Assembly (NCBI GenBank): GCA_963978545.1
Contig: OZ021723.1
Span: forward strand, 48,996,569 to 49,060,568
Length of the DNA stretch: 64,000 nt
Reading direction: 5' to 3'
From: Linyphia triangularis
Lineage: Eukaryota; Arthropoda; Arachnida; Araneae; Linyphiidae
The translations under genes and the position numbers were made by a program. The notes under the pieces were generated by a model. The model was not told the origin of the DNA. It was given only the letters and a program-made list of their open reading frames with translations, and made no database searches. Positions 33,657-47,846 of the stretch are shown here, in pieces (the stretch's first letter is position 1; each line of letters begins with the position of its first letter).

Positions 33657-36600
33657 AACATGTCTATTATAAGAGTTCACGAAATCTATACTCTAACGAG
33701 CGCTTGAAGTTTGATTGAAATTGCTTTCAAATTTCTTATATTAATTTCGGTTTTGTGTGTGTGGTTGTTTGGGACTGATAAAATCTTCAGATGGTTAATT
33801 AACTCACTTGCAGTGATCCAATTGATCTGAAACTTAACAGAGAGTTAACTGAACAAATTCTCGAACAATCAATACATTTAAATATGTCAGTATCATTTTC
33901 TTAAATGTTATCACTATTAGGGATACACTGAGCCAAAAAAACTATTCTGTATTTACAATGTGGCTTTTTTTTCCAAGACACAACTGTTACCTCTTATTAC
34001 AAGTAGTTCATTCTAAATAATATCAAGAAATTGTGTAAATGGTGTTTATTAAAAAAATTATAATAATAAAAGTACTCTTTTTAGGTATCAGTATGCTTAG
34101 TATGACTATTGTTAACTGTAGTTTCGAATTGTGATAGAATGTTTGAATTATTGCTCAAATTCTACTTCCAGACAAGGAATTTGTTAAATTCGTAGACTGT
34201 AATCACTTACCATTTTCACTTTTCCCCTGGTAATATTTTCTAAATTAATACGACTCAAAATTTTATAGACTGCATATAAATAATAAGAAAAGGTTTAAAA
34301 TCATATTTCTAATATAAGTTTACGTTTTATTTTAATTTATATCAAGTTTTATGCCTGTAATCAGAGAAATAGATAACAGCTGTGTACACAGCACCCCCTC
34401 CCATCTCCCCCCCCCCCCCCCTCAAAAAAAAAAAATTCCTTGCAGTTGGCAATAATATGTTGTTTTGATTAAGCGGTCAGTTGTTCGATAGATGTTATGT
34501 TCAGATTGCAAAGAACAAGTTGTAGGCCTTGTTATTTATGGACAATTTCATCAAGTTATTGTACTTTATGGAGAAAAGATTGAGATGAGCATGTCACATC
34601 CATGGAACTTAATATAATTTAAATTATCAATCAAATTCATAAAATAATTGTTGAAATCTTTAATATGTGATAAAAAAAGGCTTTGTTATGAAAATATTAT
34701 GGAATAAAATCTAAAGGAGAATTTACCACTTGCTAAAAACTACAATTTTGTCACATCCGTGAAATTAATTGTGCACGGGTAAGAAAGCATGGTAGATAAC
34801 TTTTATTGGTATGTACATTCCTGAAATTATAAGAAGAAAATGTATTGCAAAAGCATCTTAAAATATAAAACATAAGTTATCGGCACATTTGTTTTATTTT
34901 TGCTTTGAAGTTGGAATTTAGGAAATTTGAATTTTTAAATAAAATGTTCTATGCAAATATTTGAAAATTATTTTTTTATTCTATATTTTTTTTATTATTT
35001 TTTTAAAGTTACTGATATTTACCCAGGTTTTTTGGTTATTAATAATTTTTATCAAAGGCAATTTAGCGATAAGGTGGCTTACTCTTTTAAAAATTCTTTT
35101 TGCATCAATCTTTTGAAGAATCAAAATTTAAAATTAAATGGGTATAATAATAGAACTGGAAAAAGAATAAAACAATTTGTTTTGAAACAGATGATACACC
35201 ACATTGTTATAATTGTTATATTCTCTTTGTTTAGAACTACTTGAAATAAACATAATCAAAATATTGTTTCTAATATCTTACGAAACTCAAAAATATACAT
35301 TAAAATAATTATATAGTGTCACTTATTAAGTTGTATAATAGTTTATTCAATTATAAATGTAATGTTACTTACGTTTAATAACTTTTTATTTATAATTTAA
35401 CTTGATTTAATAATTCTCTGCAATCTTTTATTCCTATCAAGATTTTTGATTAATGTTTATTTTAATTGATGATAAAATTCCTGATAATTCGTAGAATGAC
35501 CAAAGAAAGGAACATATTTATTAACATCTCTTAGAGTAATCTCACACAAAACAATATGAGGTAATATTAATTATAAACTATGATTAATATTAAGGTAACT
35601 GTGATTTCTTTGGTTTACTGAATGGATGATTATTTTGTTTAGTTACTATAATTGTGTTATATATAACAATAATGATTAACTGTTGAATGTTAAAAAGAAA
35701 TGAATTTTCATTCTTTCAAAAGAATACGTTTCACAACTTTCTTTTTGTTTAATTTTTATTAAAAAATCCAAAAGAATAGTGCTCTTTATTGTAGTTAGGT
35801 TATTTTATCCACGATTTTTGTCCCCATTTTATCTATGATTGATTTACATAATTTTCAATGAAAAGAGTTTAATGTTTATATGTGAAACTTTACTCTTTGC
35901 GGAACAATTCATATGGTATTCGAACTACTGAAGTTTTCCTAACCGAGGAAAAAATATTAAAGATAAAAATCATTTTTTAAAAAGAATTGCAAAAAAATTT
36001 TTAGTGCATAAAAACATTTGCATACATAGAAAATAAACTGAAATAGTGTGCTGTATTGTATTTGTTTACCTTTTAAAAATTGCAATCTTATTCAAATTAG
36101 GCCTGAATACATATTTTAATACTAAATATATTCCTTCAAGTAATAGTATGAAAATATATGGTAAGCAAATCCCCTTCACTCCATCAATTCTTAATAGCAT
36201 ACTTACACATAATACTCACCGCAGAGGTATAAATTTAGTCTTCGCATCAATATCTCTTTTTCTACCCTCATCATCAGAATGTGTACCACTTTGTTTTATG
36301 GTTCATCTCTATTAAATGATGAGTTTGTTATTTGAAGGAAAACTGGTGGAAATCAGTGACATCTTAAAATGTTGCCACTCCAGTGTTTGCCAGTTTATTA
36401 TTTCAAAATGGTATTTTCTCCTTCTCTCTAAATTTTAAGCGGTATTTTTAAATTCCAAAGGGTATTTTTCAAACTAAAGCAAAATAAGTTTTTTGAAAAA
36501 ATTAATAACCATGTACAACAATAACAGTGATGCACGTTCGCGATTTCGCGTATCAGAGCGGAAATATGCCTTTTAAATGCTTACTAAAAACACTTGATGG
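33284..36600. other. A+T-rich noncoding stretch
   Basis: It holds an (A)n tract at about 33627 and a C-run followed by an A-run at about 34405-34437. At about 33780-33850 there is a short segment (AAAATCTTCAGAT, then ATCCAATTGATCTGAAACTT) similar to 49545-49580 and 49785-49850. No gene is recognised. Confidence 0.45.
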
Positions 36601-36851
36601 TTATAAACATTAAACTAACTATTAACACTAAGCTGTTCGGTGACACCACGTTGGTGTACCGCAAAACTATCGGGAAAATGTCGATGGCACCTCGAAAATT
36701 ACCGGGAAAATACCGGGAACACTATGAAAACTATCGCGCAAATGAACGGAGAAGTAAAACTTTATGATTTACGTTGTCCCGAAAACCTCGAAAAACCCCC
36801 AGCTGTAGGCATAGGCAAAATGATCTGAACTTCTGAACCAGTCCAATCGGC

Positions 36852-36981
<130 letters not shown>

Positions 36982-37862
36982 ATATATCCCGATTAGACGT
37001 GAGGATGACATAGTGTTAATTTACTTTTCCATGAACTCACGCATGGGTCTTGGGTTGCTTTATGCAAGAAGGCATGGTAAAAATCCGGTGAAGTGCACTT
37101 ATGAAAGGAAAATACGAAATAGCACTTGGAAATTTTGGGACGGATCCCTACAATCCACCTACTAATACGCACTTGGTATCAGCAGCCATTCAGGAATGAG
37201 CATGCGTGACAAGCGCTTTTGGAGGGAGTAATCAGCATATTGCATTCCGTTGGAAAATAAACGAAAATTTTGCATTTTTTTTTTCAGAAAAGAACGTTAT
37301 TTTTAAAGAAAAAGGGCAGGGAGTTAGTACAGCCCTTTGAAAAAGGGCTAGGATGATCTCTGATTTTATTAAATGAAGGATTATTTTTAAAAATTCAACC
37401 ATGACGTTCCGATGCGGGAATTCACGCATAAGGTTAATTCTAAAGGGTGAAATTGGTTTTTAATGCGTTTTCACGCATTTTGGCGAACTCTCTGTTCACT
37501 CTCTGCTGTTCACTCTCTTCATAAAAGAGCAACAAGAAATGGTATAATATATTATTTATTGCCTAAGAATTACAGGTATGTTTGCAAATAAATAAACATT
37601 CGTGACTAACTAACGATTGCGTAATAATTTTTGATGTGATACTGTGAGAAGTTAACTGTTTACTTTTACTTAGATTCGCATACATACTTGATATCAGTAC
37701 CTAATTTGTAAAGGCCACTATATGCATTTATTTTCAAGTTATGATTGAGATAAGTTTTTTTTTTGTACTTTTCCATTTTGCCGGCGCAGGCCAAAAATGA
37801 TACAACCGATGTCAAACGGAATATCCTCGTCCATAGTAAAAAAAATTTAGAACTAACATTTA

Positions 37863-38026
37863 CAGTCAAACCCTGTTAACACGAAATTGCTTAACATTAT
37901 ATCCTGTTTAACGCTAAGTAAAAGCAGTTCTCCATACTTAAAAACTTAATGTTAATTTATTCATTAACAAGAAATTCGGAACAATTTCGGCGGCCCTATC
38001 GACTTCTCATTAACGGGATTTCACTG
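37863..38026. mobile_element. pogo/Tigger-like MITE
   Basis: The left end CAGTCAAACCCTGTTAAC follows TA (37861-37862). The reverse complement of the right end reads CAGTGAAATCCCGTTAAT. CAGT(G/C)AAACCCCGTTAA-type ends are characteristic of pogo/Tigger-class elements. The 164-bp interior has no coding capacity. The right TA is altered to TG, or lies two bases further out (38029-38030). Confidence 0.65.
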
Positions 38027-38040
38027 TGTAAAATTTGTTA

Positions 38041-38165
38041 TGTGTGTATTGTATATTGACGCCAATAAAGTTTCCATGGCAAAATTTGAAGCAATTTTTA
38101 TGTGTATACTCTGTGTGTTCGACAATAAAGTCTGCTTGGCGAGATTTGTCCCAAAAATAGAGCCG
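38041..38165. repeat. Two-copy direct repeat, about 64 bp apart
   Basis: CCAATAAAGTTTCCATGGC (about 38062) and ACAATAAAGTCTGCTTGGC (about 38125), each followed by (A/G)A(A/G)ATTTG, repeat in the same direction. The origin is unknown. Confidence 0.5.
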
Positions 38166-38270
38166 TTTAGAAAAGTACAATTTTCTTATTATTTATAGAG
38201 TATACAATACATTTTTATAATGGAGTTTGTAGTAAAATAATTCATTTTTAAAGAGTAATAATATAGAGAG

Positions 38271-38445
38271 GGAGCTTCTCTAATAGAATAATTGATAGTC
38301 TTCTATAAAAATAAATTGACCTTCTACAGTAATATATTGAGCTTCTATAATAATGTACTGACTTTCTTTAGTAATGTATTGAGCTTCTACAGTAAAAGTA
38401 TTGAGTTACTATTGCAATATATTAAACTTCATTAGTAATATTTTT
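38271..38445. repeat. Degenerate 21-bp tandem repeat, about 7-8 units
   Basis: TTGAGCTTCTACAGTAATGTA-like units begin at about 38292, 38316, 38337, 38358, 38379, 38401 and 38422, spaced 24, 21, 21, 21, 22 and 21 bp. An old minisatellite. Confidence 0.8.
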
Positions 38446-38449
38446 CGAG

Positions 38450-41400
38450 CTCATGAAACGGTTCTGACCACTCATACATCTATCTGCTTGAGATCAACAT
38501 TTTAATATGAATCCACAATTCATACAGACATATACGATTAGCTAAATTAAATGTATTGTTAAAATTAGTTAAAATATCAGAAATGATTGCAAGACATTAT
38601 TTTTCTTCTAGCTGTTTTAAGCTAAAAATAAATGCTACTAACATGTTTCATATTTTAGTTTGAAAGTATTTGTGAGAGTAATAGGAAGAATTCAGTTAGA
38701 AATTACAACCGTTTGCGTTTCGAAATTTGATATGAGAAAAGCAAGTATTATTTGCAAATATCGGGTAGTACTTGGATATTTATTGACAAACTTTCTCCCC
38801 AAAGTGATTACTAGAATTTTCAAATTGTTAACATTTTTAATTTACGAAAATAATAATAATAACAACAATAGTCAAATTGCTTGGGTTTTGTTTTATATAT
38901 TTAAACTTGATAGAGGAAGATTTCGGTCATTAAATATCACCAAAATATACGTACTTTGTATCTAGACCTGAGATATCGTAAAATATGTGCGTAAAAATGT
39001 TTTTAATAACTTATACTGAAATAATATATCTTACTTAAATATGTCCTGTATAATCTGTCATATCCCTTTACATGCTGGCCTATAAAATCAGTAAATATCG
39101 TAATAGTGTCTTTTACTAGGGGAATAAGGATGTAATTATTTATAAGAATGCGATAAAAATGACTAAGGTAACATAAATAAAATTAAAATAAACGCCTCAG
39201 AGTATTAAGAAAAAAATATTTAGTATTTCTTTCGCTAGAATTACATTTTATAATTCATAATTTTTAATAAGGCTATATCACTAAGAGGCACCTATTTTGA
39301 GCCTTTTTTACTCCTTTTTTGAGCACCTTTTTACTTTTCATTGTTGACATTATTTTAATAGTTGTTTTTGAACTAACACGTTGTGCATTTGTACTTTTAT
39401 TTCATTAGCAAATGGATTTGAAAGCATTATTCTCCCTATTATACAAAACGTGTTTCAATGCAACTTGATTCCTATACGTCGACATTTTATTTCCAAAAAT
39501 AAATTTACGTTACAAAATAGAAATACAAATTTGTCGGAATAAAAGTAAGTAAAAAAATATAGATAACCCTTAACACAGGAACACTTAATGCATTCAAGTT
39601 TTACATTACAATTCTAGGTTTCACCATAGCACTATGCACAGTTTTTATATGCTTTCATTTTAATACAAATTGTTCCGGAAAGTTTGAGTTAAGGTAACAA
39701 GGGAGATCTGTATTCAAATAATAGACCTGTTCCAAATTAATAATGAGGTACAAATTGCGAACTGTCATTGCAGTTTAAATATAGTATTTGAAAATCTGCA
39801 TAGTTAATTTCAAGGTACTTAATTATTATGCATATGCAAATCACAAATATAAAGCATAAGCTAATAACTTTGTTTGCATATCAGATTAGTGTTAGCTACA
39901 ATTTAGTTGTTATTAAATGAACTGAAAATACGGCATTTTAGTTAAAAGACAGAATTAATAATCTGAATAATAAATTAAATTAACTCAAGCTTGTGCTGTT
40001 TGATGCATCTTGTTTCCATCTCAAACAATCAATTGAAACAAAATATTTGGTATTCGATACATACAGTTATTTAAATACAACATAAAAATAGTATTTGTGG
40101 AAAGAAAATTTCTAAAAATTATCAATTTAGACCAGTTATTTTAGTAAAAGTAATGTTCCAGTATTTATTAAATTAATTAAAAAATTCAGTCATTAAATGA
40201 AATAACCCCATAATATGGGTCAATTATTAGTGGTTATTTTATAAATGAGCAATTACTTAACATCTACTGATAGAAATATATATTTTATTTGGTCATATAT
40301 ATCACATTTAATTTTTTAAAAGTTGAATGAAACATGTTAATGGAAAGTTAAAAATCGAAATAAAAGATTTTATGAACCTCAGAATGTGCATTGTCTTTTG
40401 AAAATCGAAATTGTTTCTTAGTTTATAAAAAACAAGCGAAATAGTTATTCACAACAGTTTTTTTGTTTTTTTTTCTAATGTAAAAGGTTACTTAAGAATG
40501 TAATCAAATAGACAGGTCAAAGTTAGTAAATGAGCCTTTTTTAATATTTACTTTCAGCAACAAATTTCTATTGAGTTTGTACAAGAAACGTTTTATTGTG
40601 TAATGGATTTGTGGATTTTTTGCATTTCGGAAACGCATGAGAATTTGAGTATGAAAGTAATTAAATTCAGAAGTATAATTTCTTTTTTGATAAACTGAAT
40701 TAAAAAATAAAGGAGAATTTTCTGAAAATACTAGAGAAAATTAAATAATAATAATTATTCGGAGCAGCTTTTTATGCGTAATAACAAGAACAAAATTCTT
40801 CTTTCTTACAGTTGCCAATCTTCCATACATTATTTTTATTGTATTTTTTTATAACTTATTTTTAGACTAAACCTATTAGTGTTAAAATTTTGTAAGTATT
40901 GCCATACAGAATTATTTGTTTGAATTTTAAATATCAGCCGTATTCTTTTGGATAAACATCTAAAAATTGTTGTTTTAATTTATTGATTTATTGTCATACG
41001 CCCGAATCAAATTAGAGTTTTTGAAGCAACTGAACTTATAGAAACGCTATTTTGCTGTATATTTTTAGTTTCTAAATGGACATTTTCAATTGATATTGAA
41101 TTACATTATCTGTTTTCAACAATATAAACTTTTTTATCATAAATTGCTCTCTCCCATATGACGTTGCGTTTGTGTGTATAGTCTCTAATTCTGCAAAAGT
41201 AAATGTGAAAATCATCAAAACAAATACACTTTGATTGTTTTACGTCATATAGTATAAGAAGTATTTTGAGATGTTTAGACAAAGATGAATATGGACTGAA
41301 ATAAACTACAACAAGGTATTGGAATGGTAATATGTTTGAAATAACCATTCAAGATGTCCTTTAATAAATAAATATTTAGATTAAAACTGATTTAGTGATC

Positions 41401-41600
41401 AGAATTTCAAATGATGAAAAATATTTTTTTTTAAAAAGAATGTAGGAAGATAACCAAATTCTTTAAGTTTATACCCAGCTTTGTGCTTTGAAATGTAGCA
41501 TATATTTAGAAGTAGATTATCTGCTTTTTGACTACTCGCAACAACTCCAACATTTCTGTAAGACCAGTTCAAAGCCCATGTTGTTTGTTTTAACACCAAC
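38450..41600. other. A+T-rich noncoding stretch
   Basis: No exon, transposon ends or structured repeat is recognised. Open frames are short and biased to A/T-rich codons. Confidence 0.45.
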
Positions 41601-41603
41601 ATA

Positions 41604-42310
41604 CAGGGTGAGTTTGAAGTGACACGTATCAAAGTTTAATGGACCGTAATTTAGTGAAAACGTAATGAGTTTCAATTACGTTCTGGTAAGTAACAGTATT
41701 TAGCATTTCGAATGTATATCAATCGCTATCAGTGATCTCGTGCTCAGAAACTTTACTTGTGAAGCGTTTGTTGTTTAAGGCGGCGATATGATAAACAGTT
41801 AATATTCAAGTTGGATAGCTATTTTACTGGAAAGTCATATTCTAACCCAATTGAAGAGTTTCACAAAAAATATTCTGATGCAGCAGTACCCAACAATTAA
41901 ACAGTGACATGATTAGTTCACCATTTCATAAAATCTGAATCAGTAGCTGACATGAAACGGGGCAGTAGTCCTCTTTCCCTCCCCGATGTGGAGGATGAAA
42001 AACTGAGAAAAGACTTTTGCCGAGTTATCCTTATATGATTATTGAGATAAAAACGAACAACAAAACAAGCATTTCTAACACCATTACTGCCATGCTTCGC
42101 CAATTCTCACGAAATCTAGCAAAACGAAAACGCTTTTGCATTTACAAAAGAGGATGTCCTTTCGAATATTTAAAATCAAAAGTTTATATGCTAAAAATAA
42201 AAACCAGCATTCCAACTAATCTCTGTGAAATTTTACTTTAAATTAAATTCTTAAATTCTTATTTTTGTGGGCAGGTAAACTTTGATGTGCGCGACTTTAA
42301 ACTCTCCCTG
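41604..42310 (+). mobile_element. Mariner-like element remnant with HTH-like transposase piece
   Basis: The left end CAGGGTGAGTTTGAAGTGAC follows TA (41602-41603). The reverse complement of the right end reads CAGGGAGAGTTTAAAGTCGC, followed by TA (42311-42312). Both ends also share ATCAAAGTTTA about 28 bp in. Inside (about 41807-42010), LDSYFTGKSYSNPIEEFHKK and, after two stops, LVHHFIKSESVADMKRG resemble the N-terminal HTH region (DUF4817-like) of arthropod mariner-type transposases. The rest of the transposase is deleted (element length 707 bp). Confidence 0.7.
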
Positions 42311-45300
42311 TATACAGAATTTAAATTCTGAAAACTTCCCCTAAAACACATTTCATTGAAGAAGTCATGAAAAGTGATGATGCTCATTTTGAATTTAAAA
42401 ATATGTTTAGTTTCTTAAATAAAAATAAATCCTACATCTGTTTAAGAACAGAATTCCAACTGCAAAAGGAAAGGTTGATTTGTTGATGGAGTAGACGGAG
42501 ATATCAAATACTTGGTAATCTATAAGTTGATAAGACAATGCAATGTGACAGAGTATGTCTGTTCGTAAAGAATTTTCAACAGAGACAGAGTCCTAAGCAT
42601 TGTAAATTGATTGAATAATAATCCCTTTACTTGCAAATTAGACATTCTCATTTTTTTCTTCTGAATGTTCAAGACGTGTCATTTTATATGGTTTATTATT
42701 TTACACAGAAAATTTTGGATTATAAGATTCAAAACATTTCACTATAATATTTGGTCAGCTAGCTGAAATTTGAAAATAACTATGTATGCAGTGAATGTTC
42801 TATTTCAGCATTGGGGGGGGGGGGTGTCACACAAAAACACCTTTATAATAAATTAATTCATCATTAATGTAAACTCTATTATAAGGAAATCCAAGTTTAT
42901 TTATCTTTTAAAATATTAAATAATATTTTTTGTCAGAGGAGAATTACTCTCATAAAATAAAGCAATTTGTCAACAAAAAATTTAAATTTCTATCCCATGC
43001 ATGCAATTATTCGAATATAGTATAACAATCAATTTGACCAGATAAAGTTTAAAACATCTAAGAGAGAATAAAAAATCATAGTCTGAGAAAGATCAATATG
43101 GTTTTCATTTCAATGAATATTTTTATTGTGATGGATAGAAATTGTCCTTCATAAATCTTTTTCTGGTCAAATTATAACCCATAAATGTGTCCTATTACTG
43201 TAACTATAAAAAATTCAAATAGTTCAGTGTCATTGAAATAAGTTTGAAATTGGTTTATATTTCTGTCTTTATCAGATTTGAAATATATTTATCCAAGTTA
43301 AAAATCTTAGCTCATAAAAATACAACCCCCCCCCCCCCGAAAAAAAAAAAAACATTCAACAAATACAACATAATGCACTATACAATTAATTTCAATCCCA
43401 AACAATATAAACATAGTATGTGCAATCTGTCATAAATGTGAATTTTAAAGCTTTGACATTTTGGATATAAAATCTGTCTCACAGTAAGTATATGAAAAAA
43501 AAAAAGAAAAAAGAAAAAAAAAAAAACTTTTGTAACCAAGAAATTGAAGAAAAATATCACCTTGTTTACATATCAATGGTATTAGTAAAAAAATATACAT
43601 AATTTCCCCAAAATAAGAAAAGTGTTCCTTGCAGTAAATTTTTTTGAACAGATTAAATAGTACCCCTATTAAAATTCATAGACCCATTTTACTTACTAGA
43701 TTCGAGAGACAATTGTAATATTGGAGAGCACCATCTTGTCTTAGTTAAATATTATATTATTACATTTTAAAAAGTGGATTTAAATGTATATACTATTCTA
43801 GAAACTATTAGTGGAAATTTAAAAGCTGTTTAAGTAACTAATTTTTAAAAGGGGGATACGATTATTTAATAACTAATTAGTTTTCTAAATGCTGCAGAAT
43901 ACTTGGCATAAGTTCCTACAATTAACTTTTTATTGATTTTTTTGAAATTTTCATTTACTAAATTATTAAGATTTTTTTTTTTTTCAAATAAATTTTCCTT
44001 CTTCGACTTACATCATTCTCCTTCTCTCCAATTCAAATTCAAAGTGCGTTTGCGTGATTAAGGGAAATTGCACCGACTCCCCCATATAATCCCCCTGGAT
44101 AAATTAAAGTGGAACACCATAATGAGCGTACAAAAGTTCCATTCCGAGGCTATTTTCTCTGCTAGTAAAAAATTGTCAACTAATGGTTGATCATTGATGG
44201 GATTTATGTTAATTACAGAGTGCGTGAGATGTTTGAGTCACGACTTTGAAAGTGAACCCTGCACTTTCAATGTGACGTAAAATTACTCTCTTTAAACTCA
44301 ATCGATGTTTGAAACCCATTTAAATGGTTTTTACGCAAAGATTACAAATAGAGTAATATTTTAATAAAATGCGTCTGTATATGACGCATTCTCCAGTAAG
44401 TCAACAATTTAGGCTGAAATTTTTTTTTATCTCTTCCTATCATCAGAATATTATTATTTGAAAACATTATACATAAAATTATACAAATTTTTAATAATTC
44501 AAGCGATACCGAAATATAATGTCTTTTTTTTCTTCGATTGTTTAATTGTAGAGGAGAGAGGTTTGTAGAGATTTTTTTTTTACAAATATAATGTAAGAAT
44601 GAAGGAAAGGACACAGAAAAGAAGGGATAATTTACCATTTTTTCCCTCCTACTCTGTAATACAAACCTAATTTCATACTAAATTTCCGAATTTCGTCTTA
44701 GCATCTTATTACTACTTATTACAAGTTTTTTTTTCTATATTACGATATTAGATCACGCATGAATAATAGGAGTGGTAGGGAGAGTCTAATCAAGTTAACT
44801 ATAAGTTCAACTTATGGCTTAACAGTTGAAAAATCAGCATTTTAAGAAATGACCGGAGGTATATACTATAATTTTTTTTATGTGTGTTGTATTTTATTAA
44901 CAATGAAAATTTGTTTATTTTAAATGATAGGAAAATATTTATAAATTTATTTCATTGAATAAATGTAACACCAAGTACTACACTTAATACTACCAATTAC
45001 CACCGAATTCAATCTAAATTAATGCAATTCAAAAAGCCAGATGAAAACATTATTATGACATTGTTAAAGAAAAAACTTAGAAAAGCGTTTTGATTTGAAA
45101 TGTCCTTAATTGATAAAGTGTGTACAATTAGTAAGCCACCATCCAATTACTTCGTATTCTTCACTATAATTAAAAACAACAATGTATAAAAATTTCAGTT
45201 AAAGGTACGACACACCTTGCAATCTAACTCTTAACAAGGAAAGCTCGTTAAATTTCCCAAACTCTTAATCTAGTAATGAATACGTGGGTTAGTTCTACCA

Positions 45301-45440
45301 TGTAATCATCCAAACTACAGAAAAAACCCTATACCCCAGATAAATTTCCAATTACATTAATAAACTAACGCAAACTTCAATTAAAACAAATTTTTTCAAA
45401 AACCTTACAACGATCATAAAAACTGTCAGCGATCTCTTTC
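42311..45440. other. Noncoding stretch with a more complex island at 43990-44340
   Basis: It contains G and C homopolymers (about 42817, 43327) and A/T runs. The block 43990-44340 is less repetitive (GTGCGTTTGCGTGATTAAGG, TGGTTGATCATTGATGGG, GACTTTGAAAGTGAACCC) and might be conserved regulatory DNA. No exon is recognised. Confidence 0.35.
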
Positions 45441-45903
45441 CGCTGACCAATCCAGAAAAAAAAAATTTAATTAACCAATCGCAAACTCTTTACGGTAAAC
45501 TTATCCTGTAACGTTTTTCGCCCGTGAAACGAAACTCTATCTCCTCTCAGCTCAGAAGAGCGACGTCTTTTTCCACCCTTTAATTTGACGCAGATACGGA
45601 GAGGGGGCTTGCTCCACCGAGAAAGACCCTCCCCTCCCCCTAATAGGTGGCGCTCTGACAACTCACTTGCAACAGGCCTCCGATCTTCATTTCTCCCCAG
45701 TTCTTCATCTGAGCTCCCATCTGAACAGTCACCTGAATGTGACAGTCCTTTTTTTAAGGGAAGCGGGACTAGAATATGAATATGTCATGGCTTGATGATT
45801 AGAGTACTGGAAAAAGAAAAATAGTGCTCTGCCGAAAGCTGAGTATTCTGTCAGTGAGGATAATTTCGAGTGCTGCTTGGAAAGTGGATATTGAACTATT
45901 GAC
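45440..45903 (+). promoter_or_regulatory. Promoter / 5' UTR-like region of the following exon
   Basis: It is clearly richer in G+C than its flanks, with two CCAAT boxes (about 45447 and 45475), pyrimidine-rich text and Inr-like TCAGTG at about 45851 and CTCACT at about 45661. A short upstream frame starts at 45776 (ATG, stop TAG at about 45802). No TATA box is obvious. The transcription start is undetermined. Confidence 0.5.
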
Positions 45904-45958
45904 ATGTGGATCGTCACGGTGTTTCTGATTTTGACTTCGAGCCGGTGCTTTCAAGCCG
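45904..45958 (+). CDS. First coding exon: signal peptide, phase-1 splice donor
   Basis: ATG 45904 opens MWIVTVFLILTSSRCFQA. This has the shape of a secretory signal peptide: short polar start, hydrophobic core VTVFLIL, small residues before a plausible cleavage after ...FQA. After one further base (G, 45958) comes a consensus donor GTGAGT (45959-45964), so the intron is phase 1. Signal-peptide first exons ending in phase 1 are typical of secreted or cell-surface animal proteins, for example Ig-superfamily or receptor genes. The mature protein is not visible with confidence, so the gene cannot be named. The following ~17 kb would be its first intron. If not spliced, the frame closes a few codons later. 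Confidence 0.6.
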
Positions 45959-46746
45959 GTGAGTCTTTAATTATATAATTAAAGTTTCATAGCATTTTAT
46001 GCAAAGCAAAAAAAAAAAAAAAAAAAAAAAATCTTATATGTTAGGTTGTATAGAATTATTCAATTAATTATTTATCATACGAATAAACATAAATATAATG
46101 CAATTAAAATTGCTAACTTTTTCATACTTTTCATAAGTACCTGCGTTTTAAAATGAATGGAAGCTATTTACTTTAAGTATGTACTATAGAAAATAGCTTG
46201 TTAAAAAAATATTTCGAATAAAACTTTTAGTTATCGAAAATATCCATGTTCGCAAGGATATGATTTATTTAAATGTGTATATCTACTTTGTGTATCGGTT
46301 CAATTGACAGTAAGTATTTTGAATTATCGCATGTTTCTAATATAATTTATTTTTTAACAGGGAAATTTTTTATTCAGAAATTATACAAAAAATTATGTAC
46401 ATATTACTATAATATTTTCTGCATTATACTACCACAAATAAATGATAGCTTATAATTTTAAACATCTAGCAATTTACAAAAAAACTTTAAAATATCGAAA
46501 TTGCATTTATATAAACATCGTACATGAGAATTAATAAGCTAAAATTATTTCTAATTAAAGAAGATTTTGAACTGTTATTCATTAATATTTTATAAATTCT
46601 CTCAATACATGATGAATTCAGTCTATAGAAATAATTTAATTCTAGTATGCTGACAATTTTCTTATTATAAACTCTGTGATGCCGAGTCACTTATTTTATA
46701 AATATATATTGATATTAAAAATTAGACATAGACAACAATCACACTC

Positions 46747-46786
<40 letters not shown>

Positions 46787-47846
46787 AAGATATTTTTCAA
46801 CTTTTCATTGAATATATCAAATATGCTTCTAAATTAGTTCTTTCTTTTTCAAAAACTAAACACTGAAATCGGTCAATTTCGACTTATCTTAATAATACCT
46901 ACAGTCCAATTTTTAAAATTTTGAATATTGTCTGGTTAATGCATAATATAGTAAAAGAGTAAAATTAATAATATATCGACAGTTATAAAAATATTTTGAT
47001 TTCGTTAAGTCGTGAGTACAAAATTTACCATAGAGCATTTGCATTTTTCTTAAGTGGCTATTTACTGTCTTAAGGTAGGTATAAATTTGTTTTCAGAAAT
47101 TTGAAACTCTTCTATTTGATTCTTAATTAAAAATTAAAATTGCTTACTTCTATATTTTTTAATAATTTCATACAATAAATTAACCCGTATGTCATTTATG
47201 TTTGATAATAATATATATTGTTGAATGTTTAAATAGATTTGGTAAATTTAAATTTTTTCATCGCGAATGGGAAAAGGGCAATGTTATATAACCTATATTT
47301 AGATCTTGATTGCAATCAACACTGTGTTTAAGGAAAGTATTAAATGGGATGTTTTAAACAATCAATATTAAGAATATTGCAATTGAATATATTATTTTAT
47401 GTCCTTATATCTCAATCACATGAAATTGGTTATAGCTCGCAGTCTTATGTTTTTGAAACATTCAGAAGACCACTAGTCAAATTTCCAAGTTTTTGACAAT
47501 ATCATCCGCCGTCCTCATCACCAATAGAACTAAATAAATTACTTAGTGATGGGTTTAATTGACTTAATTTGGCATCCTACATGTAAAGATTATATTGAAT
47601 ACAAAAGAGAAAAGTGAGATATCAAATAATTCATTTTACGGAATGCTGATTGAGTTTGTGTGTTTTCCATTCACAGAAAGGAAAATTACATATAAGAAAA
47701 AGCAGGCTCAATTTAGTTTTGAAAAGAATCACCAAATTGTTCTCACTCCAGATGAAGTTTATAAACGCAATTAAGAAAAGGGAGCAATTGAAAACTGATT
47801 TAAACTGACCGATAGTTAGGATAAAATTTAATCAGTCACCACTTAC

